A stretch of 64,000 nt of DNA from JANQRZ01 sp965215165 (GTDB taxonomy: Bacteria > Bacteroidota > Rhodothermia > Rhodothermales > JANQRZ01). The translations under genes and the position numbers were made by a program. Within the stretch, counting starts at the first letter, position 1, and each line of letters starts with the position of its first letter. The notes under the pieces were generated by a model. That model was given only the letters and a program-made list of their open reading frames with translations. It was not told the origin of the DNA and did not search any database. The DNA lies in NCBI GenBank assembly GCA_965215165.1, contig CBDCCX010000006.1, positions 1,488,001-1,552,000 of the forward strand. Reading direction: 5' to 3'. This document shows positions 27,401 to 36,089 of the stretch, piece by piece.

Positions 27401-28595
27401 CCACCAGGCTTCCTAGCGCCCACCGCACGTTCAGCCCAGGCGGCAGCGCCTCCGCGCCGCGCCGCCACCGCAGCACGCGCATCGCGAAGCGCAGCCACCC
27501 GACCCCTGCTACGACAGCGAAGAGCGCCGTCACCACCAGGTCGCCCACCGAGCCGAGCACGCCGCCCCCGACGCCGGAGGCCAGATACGCCGGGTCGAAC
27601 AGGGCAATCTCGCCAGCTCCCTCGCCCGGTAGTCGGCCCGGCCCGGCCAGCCACCGTGCGGGGACACCGAGGGCGAGGAGCACGTAGCGCAGCCCCACCC
27701 ACCCTGCGAGCGCAACGACGAGCATCGCCCCGGCCGCGCCCCAGACCCGCACGGTGCTTCCTGCATGGGTACGCGCCGCCCGGTCCGCCAGGTGCTCGGC
27801 CCCGAGCCCTAGCCCGAACACGGCCCAGCCCGCCAGCAGCACCGCCCAGAACACGGTGACCCCGCCCAGCCTCCGGCGCGCCGCGCCCTGGAGCACCGAC
27901 GGCGACGGTGTCGGCACCTCGACGACGGCCAGCAGGGTTCCGTCGAGACCCCGGACCGCGTGGCGCGTCGCTCCTGATGCGCCCCTCGTGGTCGCCTCTC
28001 CGAACCGGACCTCGAAGGGGATGCTCGCCTTCGCCTGCCACGTTTCGGCTAGGTCGAAGTCGCGGAGGTAGGTGTTGCGGACCGGGACGCGGGCGACGAC
28101 GAGCCGGATCATGCGGATGGCTCCGAGGACCCGCCCGTTCTCCCGGACCGGCAACCACAGCACCACGCCCTGCCGCAGCGCTCCGTCGGTGGCGACGTTA
28201 GTCTGCACGGTTGCCAGGAACGACGTGGCGCGGACCGCCGGGCCGAGCGGCAGGCTCGGGCCGTGCCACGCTAGCAACTCGGGCGTAGGCGTGTACAGCT
28301 CGGCCGTCAGCCCCTCCGGCAAGCGCAGCGCCGCGAACTGCTCGACGGCCGCCTCCGGCGCGCCCGTGTGCAGAGCGAGGCGCACAGCCGGGGCCTGCGC
28401 CAGGGCCTCGGCGCGGCGCAGCAGATCGGCCTCGAGTGTCCCGATCTCCTGCTCGGCCACGCGAAGCGCACCCGCGACTGCGCTCTCGGCGGCGTCGGGT
28501 CCGGGCGTCGTGCCCCAGCCTCGCAGCGCCCAGGTCCCGGCGAGCAGCAGGGCGAGAAACCCAGCGACAGTGGCGTACCGCGCAGCGACGCGCAT
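24453..28595 (-). CDS. Giant multi-membrane-span sensor histidine kinase
   Basis: About 1,380 residues. An N-terminal span, an extracytoplasmic domain (about 40-230), a block of roughly eight hydrophobic segments (about 240-560), a second extracytoplasmic region, further spans near residues 880 and 1070, a HAMP-like region (LANDLTRPFRRLRAGLRAVG), HisKA with the phospho-acceptor in VAHEIKNPLTPMKLS (about residue 1145), and HATPase_c with N box (INLLKNALQAMP), DTGPGIP and GMGLGLAITKKAVEESGG. This kinase end resembles NtrY. No response regulator is adjacent. I chose ATG 28593-28595; GTG at 28608-28610 is possible. An SEPGT pentapeptide repeat lies in the second extracytoplasmic part. Confidence 0.88.
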   Translation of the reverse strand: MRVAARYATVAGFLALLLAGTWALRGWGTTPGPDAAESAVAGALRVAEQEIGTLEADLLRRAEALAQAPAVRLALHTGAPEAAVEQFAALRLPEGLTAELYTPTPELLAWHGPSLPLGPAVRATSFLATVQTNVATDGALRQGVVLWLPVRENGRVLGAIRMIRLVVARVPVRNTYLRDFDLAETWQAKASIPFEVRFGEATTRGASGATRHAVRGLDGTLLAVVEVPTPSPSVLQGAARRRLGGVTVFWAVLLAGWAVFGLGLGAEHLADRAARTHAGSTVRVWGAAGAMLVVALAGWVGLRYVLLALGVPARWLAGPGRLPGEGAGEIALFDPAYLASGVGGGVLGSVGDLVVTALFAVVAGVGWLRFAMRVLRWRRGAEALPPGLNVRWALGSLVAALLGVATIALLAVLLRHAVLDATLPYFDRTGPLPSGLILIVFGALLGLTLAATMTMTGLAVLVGTQGRRFLAGALTAALALALGYGLTDAGVGVSGWAAVLFFAAAGTGARLLEWRPDAWGGALSVRGTVVVALVVAALAYPVLFEAARDKQEARVEDAAEEFADGEDARVAFALEGVLLDARASSSVLDALRRRPPVPARLSLFDSLATDLVTGSLLAALADYTVSLSFLAPAGDTLGSYREVAPPGAPLARWGEAVRVEDPLSFFTLRRRYTADTAPGFVVEREPTARGKHRYAGVGPVRRTRDGAVLGWVTARAEPKPARYVSETPFPRVLVPAGLANVGEGDLAFAEFEGGVLVRTRGDDYGRFRLPASVASALRHSESVWSRDRLGGEPVRMYYRSEPGTSEPGTSEPGTSELGTARVVAVRVPGVAVFDHLYFYLRLLVPALLLALGAYGAAVAVRRRTAAAERRNRLRDRVLNRFLLVGVVSVVLTGLIGQEVVVTQNRQAVEERLKRRLARVEDALAAEAAGGDTLDSVSFYRLLDRARPDVVGPRLGLDVNLYRGADLVASSRSQLVRQRLIDRRLPIEVYRALYVDGERYAFAEEHIGTFAYTTGYEALPDTAGRPGAVVAIPTLPEQLAIESDQARMVAYLFGVLLLLLAGIFFTTTLLANDLTRPFRRLRAGLRAVGAGEDGEAIPVESRDEVGEVIETFNAMRSQLEESRRKLAQQERELAWREMARQVAHEIKNPLTPMKLSVQHLRRAHHESDGAEGTRDGRFSALLDRITGTLIEQIDALTRIANEFSSFARLPQRHPERLDLRDVVREAAVLLGEEAHAEIVLVLNPAPLPVVADREELRRVYINLLKNALQAMPETERGTITIRTERRDEGGAAWAWSAVRDTGPGIPESVQEKVFQPNFSTKTSGMGLGLAITKKAVEESGGTVRFETAPGLGTTFFVRLPLAEPAGPPHVSQEQVSQEWDD
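26148..26199. repeat. 15-bp tandem repeat inside the histidine kinase gene
   Basis: CTCGCTGGTGCCCGG at 26148-26162, 26163-26177 and 26178-26192 plus a partial copy, encoding SEPGT repeats in the extracytoplasmic region. In frame, so changes in number would be tolerated. Confidence 0.75.
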
Positions 28596-28658
28596 GGACC
28601 AGGTGGACACGGAGGGCGAACCGACAGTGGGCGGCGGACGGTGGGCCGTGAAGGTACG

Positions 28659-29096
28659 CTACCGACCGTTGCGGTCGATGCGGACGGCCCGGAGCTGCCA
28701 GCCGTCGCCCCGCGCTCGCAGCCGCACCGACACCCCGACGGGCGGCGGCTCGCCCTCCGCCATCCAGTAGCGCCCGATCAGCGACCGGCGGTCCTCGGCC
28801 AGGACTTCTTGCTCGAACACGACCCGCTTCGGCGGATAGCGCTGGAAGAACTGCCCGAGCACGCGCCCCGCCTGCGCCCGGCTGTAGGAGGTTCCTTTGC
28901 CGAAGATCACCACGTCGATCCGGCTCGCGGCCCCGTCGAGCAAGGCCTCGGCATCGCCCGCCCGAAACGCCTGCTCGATGCGCCCGAGCGCCACCGAGTC
29001 GGACTGCGCGAGCGCCGCGCCCTGCCCGGCCCCGACCGACGGCCAGCCGACGAGGGACAGAGCGAGGAAGAAGGCAGCGGAAACCAAAAGGCGCAT
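28659..29096 (-). CDS. DUF4783-type secreted protein
   Basis: A 145-residue protein with a signal peptide (LLVSAAFFLALSLVGWPSVGA) and the DUF4783-like pattern: an IEQAFRAGDAEALLDGAA helix, SRIDVVIFGKGTSYSRAQAGRVLGQFFQRYPP, then strands ending WQLRAVRIDRNGR. DUF4783 proteins are small NTF2-like periplasmic proteins of Bacteroidota with no known role. The start at ATG 29094-29096 gives the signal peptide; the frame extends further upstream without coding character. Upstream of, and same strand as, the giant kinase (63-nt spacer), so possibly cotranscribed. Confidence 0.75.
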   Translation of the reverse strand: MRLLVSAAFFLALSLVGWPSVGAGQGAALAQSDSVALGRIEQAFRAGDAEALLDGAASRIDVVIFGKGTSYSRAQAGRVLGQFFQRYPPKRVVFEQEVLAEDRRSLIGRYWMAEGEPPPVGVSVRLRARGDGWQLRAVRIDRNGR

Positions 29097-29562
29097 GGGA
29101 GGACAGAGGGAGCGACTCTCTGCCGGGCTAGGTCGTGCCTGGAAAATGGACAGTCCGGCACGGAAGCGCACCGGTTGTCATGGCTGCCGAGGACGGCAAA
29201 AAGCAGTCCAATCTGCCACCACCGTGCGGAACGGGCGCACGACGCTATCAGGGCATCCCCTACGCCTGACTTCGGTGCCGTCCGCCTCCTTGATTCGCTA
29301 CACCCTCCGTCCGCCGTCACGGTCGGGCCGAAGCGGGAGGCCTTCGGGCGGCGGTGCCCGTCTGGAAGAGAGGAGCCAGTCCAAAAGTTAATCTCGGCTC
29401 CTACCAGCAGCTTGTATCTTTTCATATGTGGAGAGCCGATGCATAGCTGCTCCATTCGAGCCGGTCAACCAAACGTGGCGCGCTCTGTGCTCTAGTAGCT
29501 TTTGCTCTATCTGTGCCCTGTTATTTGCCCCTCGCGTCCACTTCCGTCTCCGCTCCCTTTCC
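29097..29562. other. Divergent intergenic region before the glycan operon
   Basis: About 465 bp with no supported gene. On the plus strand TATCTTTT (29415-29422) resembles the Bacteroidota -7 box but lacks a TTG at the right distance. The last 50 nt are pyrimidine-rich. This is the likely promoter and leader region of the glycan operon. Confidence 0.4.
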
Positions 29563-30672
29563 GTGCCCGTTCTGACTGATCCTGCCTCCCTCTCCGTGTC
29601 GGTCGTCATCCCCGTTCACTCGGGGGGTGACGCGTTCGTCCGCTGCCTCGACGGGCTGGCCGAAGCGGTTCCTCCGCCCGACGAGGTGATCGTCGTGGCC
29701 GACGGCGAGACCGACGGGGTTTGGCGTTACGCCGAGCGCTACGGTGCGGCCGACCGGACGCGCGTGCTCGTGCTCGACGCCTCGCACGGGCCGGCCCACG
29801 CCCGCAACGTGGGGGCTGGCCTCGCCGAGGGCGACGTGCTCTTCTTCGTGGACGCCGATGTCGTCGTGGCCCCGGACGTGGTCGGCCGCGTGCGGGCGCG
29901 CTTCGCCGAGGATCACGGCCTCGACGCCGTGATCGGCTCCTACGACGACGCGCCGGGCCACCGAGGCTTCCTCTCGCAGTACCGCAACCTGCTCCACCAC
30001 TACACCCACCAGCACGCCCATGCCGAGGCAACGACGTTTTGGGGTGCATGTGGGGCCGTCCGCCGCGAGGCGTTCGCCGCCGTCGGCGGCTTCGATGCGG
30101 CCGGGTTCCGGCAGCCGTCGGTGGAGGACATCGAGCTGGGGTACCGGCTTCGGCAGGCGGGCTGCCGGATCGCGCTCGACCCGGACCTCCAGGTGAAGCA
30201 CCTCAAGCAGTGGACGCCGCGCCAGATGCTGAGCACCGACGTGTTCAAGCGCGCCGCGCCGTGGACCGGCCTGCTGCTCGAGTACCACCGGCTCGACAAC
30301 GACCTCAACCTGGAGACGCGCAGCCGCCTCAGCGTCGCGACGGCGTTCGCGCTCGTGGCGGTCCTGCTGATCGCGCTCGGCCAGCCGCTCGCGCTCTTCG
30401 CCGCCCCCGTGCTCGCGCTCGTGCTCGCCGACCTCAACAAAGGGTTCTACCGCTTCCTCGTCCGCAAGAAGGGCTGGGGCTTCGCGCTCCGCGCCGTCCC
30501 GTGGCACTGGGCCTATTTTCTCTGCGGCGGCCTCGGGGCCCTGCTCGGGGCGTCGCGGCACCTCGTCGGCGGAGCGCCGGCTCGTCGGCCGTCCGGCCTC
30601 CCGGAGCTACAGCCTCTCGCCCAAAGCGCCCGGCGGCCCCGTCCCGATGCGCTCGAAGCGCAGGCGGTCTAG
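29563..30672 (+). CDS. Glycosyltransferase family 2 with C-terminal membrane segments
   Basis: A GT-A fold enzyme (about 369 residues from the GTG at 29563): VSVVIPVHSGG, the nucleotide-sugar pocket ASHGPAHARNVGAG, DADVVV as the DXD motif, FWGACGAVRREAFAAVGGFD, and the catalytic-base region SVEDIELGYRLRQAG. Two hydrophobic segments follow (VATAFALVAVLLIALG and a second near residue 345), suggesting membrane attachment. The frame is open from ATG 29428, but the first 45 codons lack coding character and the GTG follows a pyrimidine-rich leader, so I prefer the later start. First gene of the glycan operon. Confidence 0.85.
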   Translation: MPVLTDPASLSVSVVIPVHSGGDAFVRCLDGLAEAVPPPDEVIVVADGETDGVWRYAERYGAADRTRVLVLDASHGPAHARNVGAGLAEGDVLFFVDADVVVAPDVVGRVRARFAEDHGLDAVIGSYDDAPGHRGFLSQYRNLLHHYTHQHAHAEATTFWGACGAVRREAFAAVGGFDAAGFRQPSVEDIELGYRLRQAGCRIALDPDLQVKHLKQWTPRQMLSTDVFKRAAPWTGLLLEYHRLDNDLNLETRSRLSVATAFALVAVLLIALGQPLALFAAPVLALVLADLNKGFYRFLVRKKGWGFALRAVPWHWAYFLCGGLGALLGASRHLVGGAPARRPSGLPELQPLAQSARRPRPDALEAQAV

Positions 30673-30759
30673 CATGCCCGCGCGCACTCCTTTCTTCTCG
30701 CAGTCACCTCTCTCGCAGTCGGGACGTTCGGTGGGGACGGTCCGCGAAAAAAGCCACAC

Positions 30760-32304
30760 ATGGAACCAGCAGACAAACGCATGGAATCCGTCCTCATCGC
30801 TGGAGCCGGACCCGCCGGGCTGACCGCCGCCTACGAGCTCGCCAAGCGCGGCGTGCAACCCTTGGTGCTGGAGAAATCCGACCAGGTCGGCGGCATCTCG
30901 CGCACCGAGACCTACAAGGGCTACCGCTTCGACATCGGCGGGCACCGCTTCTTCACCAAGGTCGGCGAGGTCGAGGCGCTGTGGCACGAGATCCTCGGCG
31001 ACGAGTTCGTCCAGACGCCGCGCCTCTCGCGCATCTTCTACCAGGGCAAGTTCTACCCGTACCCGCTCAACATCACGCAGACGCTCAAGAACCTCGGGCC
31101 GGTCGAGAGCGCGCGCATCCTGGCGAGCTACCTCTGGACGCAGCTCCGCCAGCCCTACCCCGAGCCGGAGAACCTCGAAGAGTGGGTCACCAACCGCTTC
31201 GGCCCCCGGCTCTACCGGACCTTCTTTAAGACCTACACCGAGAAGGTGTGGGGCATCCCCTGCACCAAGATCCGCGCCGACTGGGCCGCGCAGCGGATCA
31301 AGGGCGTCTCGCTCACGAGCGCCGTCCGGCAGGCGCTGACGGGCAAGTCGTCGGAGGCGTCGCTGATCGACACGTTCCAGTACCCCATCGAGGGGCCGGG
31401 GATGATGTGGGAGCGCGCGACCGAGCACGTCGAGCGGCTGGGCGGCGAGGTGCGGATGGAGACCGAGGTCGTCCGCCTCGCCCACGAACCCGACGCTGCC
31501 GGGCGGCCGACCGTCCACACCGTCACGGTCCGCTCGGCCGAGGGTGAAGAGGAAGAGGTCGCCGTCGAGCACGTCGTCAACTCGATGCCGATCACGCACC
31601 TCGTGCGCCGGCTCGACCCCGCGCCGCCGGCCGAGGTCCTCGCCGCCGCCGACGGGCTGAGCTACCGCGACTTCCTGATCGTCTCGCTCGTCGTGGACCG
31701 CGAGCACCTCTTCCCGGACAACTGGATCTACATCCACAGCCCCGAGGTGCAGGTCGGGCGCATCCAGAACTTCAAGAACTGGAGCCCCGCGATGGTGCCG
31801 GACCCGGCGAAGACGTGCGTCGGGATGGAGTACTTCTGCACGCGCGGCGACGGCATCTGGACCGCCGACGACGCCGACCTGATCGACCTCGCCACGCGCG
31901 AGCTGGAGCACATCGGCCTCGCCGCCGCCGCCGACGTCGAGGACGGGACGGTGATCCGGCAGCCGATGGCCTATCCCGTGTACGACGGGACCTACAAGCA
32001 GAACCTCGCCGTCATCCGGGACTACCTCGAGACCTTCTCGAACTTGCAGACGACGGGCCGCGCCGGGATGCACCGCTACAACAACCAGGACCACTCGATG
32101 CTGACCGCGATCCTGGCCGCGCGCAACATCTTGGCTGCGCGCGACGGCACCGCCGAGCCGGGAGCGGAGACGCTCGACCTGTGGGACGTGAACGTCGAGC
32201 GCTCCTACCACGAGGACTTCACGGTCGAGGAGGCCAAGGCCAAGGCGCGGACGCTCAACGAGCGCCGCCGCGCCGCCCGCACGCCCGCCCCGAGCGCCGC
32301 ATGA
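30760..32304 (+). CDS. FAD-dependent amine-oxidase-like / UGM-like oxidoreductase
   Basis: A 514-residue flavoprotein. N-terminal dinucleotide motif VLIAGAGPAGLTAAYELAKRG followed by LEKSDQVGGISRT and a GYRFDIGGHRFFTK block, as in the protoporphyrinogen-oxidase/UDP-galactopyranose-mutase-like enzymes (COG1232) that often lie in polysaccharide clusters. The C-terminal flavin segment TTGRAGMHRYNNQDHSM is present. Probably modifies a sugar nucleotide or lipid-linked sugar; the substrate cannot be read from sequence. An alternative start is ATG 30781. Its stop overlaps the next start (ATGA at 32301-32304). Confidence 0.85.
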   Translation: MEPADKRMESVLIAGAGPAGLTAAYELAKRGVQPLVLEKSDQVGGISRTETYKGYRFDIGGHRFFTKVGEVEALWHEILGDEFVQTPRLSRIFYQGKFYPYPLNITQTLKNLGPVESARILASYLWTQLRQPYPEPENLEEWVTNRFGPRLYRTFFKTYTEKVWGIPCTKIRADWAAQRIKGVSLTSAVRQALTGKSSEASLIDTFQYPIEGPGMMWERATEHVERLGGEVRMETEVVRLAHEPDAAGRPTVHTVTVRSAEGEEEEVAVEHVVNSMPITHLVRRLDPAPPAEVLAAADGLSYRDFLIVSLVVDREHLFPDNWIYIHSPEVQVGRIQNFKNWSPAMVPDPAKTCVGMEYFCTRGDGIWTADDADLIDLATRELEHIGLAAAADVEDGTVIRQPMAYPVYDGTYKQNLAVIRDYLETFSNLQTTGRAGMHRYNNQDHSMLTAILAARNILAARDGTAEPGAETLDLWDVNVERSYHEDFTVEEAKAKARTLNERRRAARTPAPSAA

Positions 32305-34025
32305 GTCAGCGCAAGCAGATCACGATCGAGGACATCCTCCGCTCCCCGACGAGCGCGGCGGACCTCGGGCGGACCGGGCGGCAGCTCCTCGAAGAGGTTC
32401 CGCAGCCCGGCCGCAAGGCGCTCCGCCTCGCGGTCCTCACGCTCGGCGAAGTGGCGTCGCAGATCGGCGTCGCCCTCGTCGGCAAGGCGATCTTGGACGG
32501 CGCGCTCGCGCCGACGCCGACGCTCGACGGCCGCCTGATCGCGGTCGCCTTCGCCCTCGCGCTCGTCGGGTACGGCTTCGTGCGGGCGCGGCAGCTCGCG
32601 CAGGAGGAGATTGCGCTCGAGTGCCAGCGGCTCGGGGTGCAGCGGCTCTCGCACAACATCAACCGGGCGCGCTACGAGGACCTGGCGGCCGTCCCGATGG
32701 CGGCGCTGCGCGAGATCATCATGACCGACGTCAACTTCGCCTACCGCTTCTTCGTGGACAGCCTCGGGCAGACGGTCGTCGTCGGGTTCTGGTCGGTGGC
32801 GGTGCTGCTGCTCTTGGCGTGGCTCTCGCCGTGGCTGCTCGTGCTCGCGGGTGCGCTCGGCGTGCTGTTCGGCCTCGCGCTCGTGTGGGGCGTACGCAAG
32901 CACATGACGCTCACCGGCGAGCGCTTCGCCCGGCTAGCCGACTTGTCGCAGCGCGCGCGCGAGGTGGTCGAGGTCGAGCGGATCGTGCTCGCGCGGCAGT
33001 TCGGGATCGACGACTTCTTCGTCCGCGTCTTCATGCAGGCCCACGAGAAGTTCATGGCGGTCTCACTGCTGCAGGGCCGGCTCAAGGCCGGCGTCCGCTC
33101 GTCGATCCTGACGATGAACTCGGTGGCGTTCCTGGCGCTCGTGTGCCTGGGCGGGCTGCTGATCTTGGGCGGCGGGCTGAGCGCGGGCGGCCTGCTGGCG
33201 GCGCTCTTCGTGGTCGGGCAGCTCCTGGCGGCGCTCTCGCAGATGGGCGAGTACGCCGCGCGCGCCGCCGAGACCGCCACCGGCGGCAAGCGCATCGCGG
33301 CCTACTGGAACGCGCAGGACCGGGCCACGCGCCTGGACGCGGTCCCCGAGCCGTCGGGCGATGGCGCACCGAGCGCCGACGCCGAGCCGGGCCGGATCGA
33401 GACCGTTACGGCCGAGGGCGTCTCGTTCCACTACGGTAGCGGCCCGCCCGTGCTCGACGCCGTCGGGGTGACGCTGCGGCGCGGCGAGATCACGGCGCTC
33501 ACCGCCGAAACTGGCGCGGGCAAGTCGACGCTCGCGCTCATCCTCGCGGGCCTGCTCGACCCCGACGCCGGCCGCGTGTTCGTCAACGGCGAGCCGCGCT
33601 GGACGCCGGAGCGCCTCGCCCCCGGCCGCGTGCTCTACGTCCCCTCGAAGCCGATCCTGGTCGAGGGCTCGGTGCAGCAGAACCTCTTCCTCGAAGACGG
33701 GGCCCCGCTCCCCGACCGCGAGCTAAAGCGCTTCTTCGACGGCATCACGCGCGGCGGCCAAGCCTTCCCCGTCACCGAGCCGATCATCGGCCCCAACGGG
33801 CTCGGCGTCTCCTCCGGGCAAGCCCAACTCATCCAACTCACGCGCGCCGTCCTCCGCGACCCTGATGTCGTGATCTTCGACGAGGCCACGTCCTCGCTCG
33901 ACATGGCGACCGAGGCGAAGGTGCAGCGCGACCTGCTGGCCTGGTGCCGCGAGCGCGTCTGCCTCGTGATCTCGCACCGCCGCTGCCCGTGGACCGAGGA
34001 GGCCGCCGTCCACCTCACGCTCTAG
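32301..34025 (+). CDS. ABC transporter, fused membrane and ATPase domains, divergent motifs
   Basis: A 574-residue half-transporter: about five hydrophobic segments between residues 50 and 310, then an ATPase domain from about 365. The Walker A reads AETGAGKST, with Ala replacing the first Gly of GxxxxGKS/T; the signature is VSSGQ instead of LSGGQ; Walker B (DVVIFDEATSSLD) and the H-loop (VISHR) are normal. It probably exports the glycan or a lipid-linked intermediate made by the neighbouring transferases, since no Wzx flippase is visible here. Start and stop of the previous gene overlap by 4 bp. Confidence 0.85.
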   Translation: MSQRKQITIEDILRSPTSAADLGRTGRQLLEEVPQPGRKALRLAVLTLGEVASQIGVALVGKAILDGALAPTPTLDGRLIAVAFALALVGYGFVRARQLAQEEIALECQRLGVQRLSHNINRARYEDLAAVPMAALREIIMTDVNFAYRFFVDSLGQTVVVGFWSVAVLLLLAWLSPWLLVLAGALGVLFGLALVWGVRKHMTLTGERFARLADLSQRAREVVEVERIVLARQFGIDDFFVRVFMQAHEKFMAVSLLQGRLKAGVRSSILTMNSVAFLALVCLGGLLILGGGLSAGGLLAALFVVGQLLAALSQMGEYAARAAETATGGKRIAAYWNAQDRATRLDAVPEPSGDGAPSADAEPGRIETVTAEGVSFHYGSGPPVLDAVGVTLRRGEITALTAETGAGKSTLALILAGLLDPDAGRVFVNGEPRWTPERLAPGRVLYVPSKPILVEGSVQQNLFLEDGAPLPDRELKRFFDGITRGGQAFPVTEPIIGPNGLGVSSGQAQLIQLTRAVLRDPDVVIFDEATSSLDMATEAKVQRDLLAWCRERVCLVISHRRCPWTEEAAVHLTL

Positions 34026-34040
34026 CTCCACGCCCCCCTC

Positions 34041-36089
34041 GTGCCCGACCTCCCGCAGCGCGTCCTCCACGTCTTCAACTACGCCTGGCCCCGCATCGAC
34101 GGCTACGTCGTCCGCAGCATGGGACTCGTAATGGCGCAGCAGCGGCACCTCGGCATCGAGGTCGCCGTCGCGGTCTCACCGTTTGCACCGCTGGCGAAGG
34201 CGGCCGACCCCGACTTCCGCTCGCCGCTTTGGGGGCCGGGGCTGCAGATCGAGGCGACGGACTATGCCGACGCTGAGCCGGGCGGCGTCGAGGGCGCGCT
34301 CCGACCGCTCGAGCGCCCGCCGCTCGGCCTCGCCCCGTTCACCTTCCCGGTCTACCGGCGCGAGCTGCGGAGCATCATCCGCCGCCTGGAGCCGGACCTC
34401 GTCCACGCCCACCACCCGCACTACAACGCCGAGCCGGCGCGCACCGCCGCCGCCGCCCTCGGCGTCCCGTTCGTCTACGAGCTGCGCTGCTTCAACGGCG
34501 ACTACGACCTCGACCACGACAGCGCCTACTTCCGGGCGCGCGGGCGCTGGCTGAACGCACTGGAGCGCCGCCTCTGCCGCCGCGCCAACACGATTGTGAC
34601 GATCTCGGACGGGCTGAAAGACCGGATCGTCCGCGCCGGCGTCCCGGCCGAGCGCGTTTTCGTCGTCCGCAACAGCGTCAACACCGAACTGTTCACCCCG
34701 CCCGCCGAGGCGACGCCGCCCGGCGCGACGATCCGGGTCGGCTACGCGACGACGTTCGAGCAGATGGAGGGGCTGGACATCTTCGTCGAGGCCGCCGCGC
34801 GGGCCGCCGACCGGCTCCGGAAGCAAGGGCGCGCGCTCGAGGTCACAATCGCCGGGACGGGCCGCGACTGGGACCGAATCGACGGGCTGGTGCGCGAGCT
34901 AGGACTGGAGGACACGGTGCGGCTGCCGGGCTTCGTCCCCTACGGGCAGATGCCGGACTTCTACCGCAGTCTCGACCTCTTCGTCGTGCCCCGCCGCCAC
35001 GCCGTGGTCTCGGCCGACACGACGCCGCTCAAGCCGCTCGAAGCCCTCGCCTCCGGCCTCCCGCTGCTCGTCTCCGACCTGCCGGCGATGCGCGAGCTGC
35101 TCGCCGCCCGCCCGGACGTGCGCTTCTTCGAGCCGAACGCTGGGGCGCTCGCCGACGCGCTCGTCGGCTTCGCGGACGCGCCGTGGCAGGGCACGGGCGA
35201 CATCGAGGAGCGGAGCTGGAAGCGCGAGATCCGCACCTACGAACAGGTCTACGCCCACGCCCTCGCCGCACACGACGGCAGGCGCAGCGCAGGCGATGGG
35301 GTGAGCCTCTCGCTCCCAGTCCGTGCCGCCAAGACGGTGATCCGGCAGGCCGCCGACCGTGGCCTGGGTCCGCTCCGCCCGCTCGACACGCACATCGTGG
35401 TCTGCGGCTTCCCGCGCTCCGGTTCGACCCTCCTTCAGCTCATCGCCGGGCTGTGCGTCGAGGACGTGATGACGTTCGACGAGGAGGTGGACGCGCTCTG
35501 GGCGGCGCGCTGGGCGAACCGCCGCCACCGCTTCATGCTGACCAAGATGCCGGGCGACATCGCGCACGTCGAGGCCGTCCGCACCTACTACCGGACGCAC
35601 CTCGGCCGGGCGCACTTCGCCCTCACCGTGCGCGACCCGCGCGACGTGCTCACCTCGACCCACGACGCCTACCCCGCCGCGCGTGGCTACTACGTCTCGG
35701 CCAAGCGCTGGCAGGCCGTCTACGACCGGATGCAACGCCTCCGCGACGACCCGGATGTGACCGTCGTTCGCTACGAAGACCTCACGACCTGCCCGGACCG
35801 CGTGCAGCAGGACCTGACCGACGCCGTGGGCTGGACCGTCCGCCACCCGTTCGACCGCTACTACGAGGTCGCCCAAGCCGGCGGCTTGCGCCGCGACTCG
35901 ATGACCGAGGGCGCGCTCGGCGGCTTCCGCCCGCTCGATGCGTCGGGCCTCGCCCGGTGGCGCAAGCCCGAGCACCGCGAGCGCATCGGCGAGGTTCTCG
36001 CCGCACTGCCCGGCCTGCCCGACGCGCTCGTCGCGCTGGGCTACGAGGATGACCACGCCTGGCTCGAAGAGATCGAGGCGGCCGTATGA
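34041..36089 (+). CDS. Fusion of GT4 glycosyltransferase and sulfotransferase
   Basis: A 682-residue two-domain protein. Residues 1 to about 415 form a GT-B glycosyltransferase of family 4: RRANTIVTISDGLKDRIVRAGV, VGYATTFEQMEGLDIFVEAA and the donor-binding TTPLKPLEALASGLP. Residues about 450-680 form a PAPS-dependent sulfotransferase: the 5'-phosphosulfate loop CGFPRSGSTLLQ, the 3'-phosphate motif VRDPRDVLTS, and VVRYEDLTT. It would add a sugar and sulfate a glycan in one polypeptide. Start codon GTG at 34041, 15 nt after the transporter stop. It overlaps the next gene by 4 bp, so both domains belong to one uninterrupted reading frame. Confidence 0.88.
   Translation: MPDLPQRVLHVFNYAWPRIDGYVVRSMGLVMAQQRHLGIEVAVAVSPFAPLAKAADPDFRSPLWGPGLQIEATDYADAEPGGVEGALRPLERPPLGLAPFTFPVYRRELRSIIRRLEPDLVHAHHPHYNAEPARTAAAALGVPFVYELRCFNGDYDLDHDSAYFRARGRWLNALERRLCRRANTIVTISDGLKDRIVRAGVPAERVFVVRNSVNTELFTPPAEATPPGATIRVGYATTFEQMEGLDIFVEAAARAADRLRKQGRALEVTIAGTGRDWDRIDGLVRELGLEDTVRLPGFVPYGQMPDFYRSLDLFVVPRRHAVVSADTTPLKPLEALASGLPLLVSDLPAMRELLAARPDVRFFEPNAGALADALVGFADAPWQGTGDIEERSWKREIRTYEQVYAHALAAHDGRRSAGDGVSLSLPVRAAKTVIRQAADRGLGPLRPLDTHIVVCGFPRSGSTLLQLIAGLCVEDVMTFDEEVDALWAARWANRRHRFMLTKMPGDIAHVEAVRTYYRTHLGRAHFALTVRDPRDVLTSTHDAYPAARGYYVSAKRWQAVYDRMQRLRDDPDVTVVRYEDLTTCPDRVQQDLTDAVGWTVRHPFDRYYEVAQAGGLRRDSMTEGALGGFRPLDASGLARWRKPEHRERIGEVLAALPGLPDALVALGYEDDHAWLEEIEAAV

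Noticed and set aside
29428..29562. N-terminal extension of the first GT2 from ATG 29428
   Set aside because: The 45 added residues are cysteine- and serine-rich with no coding bias, and the GT-A core starts right after the GTG at 29563.
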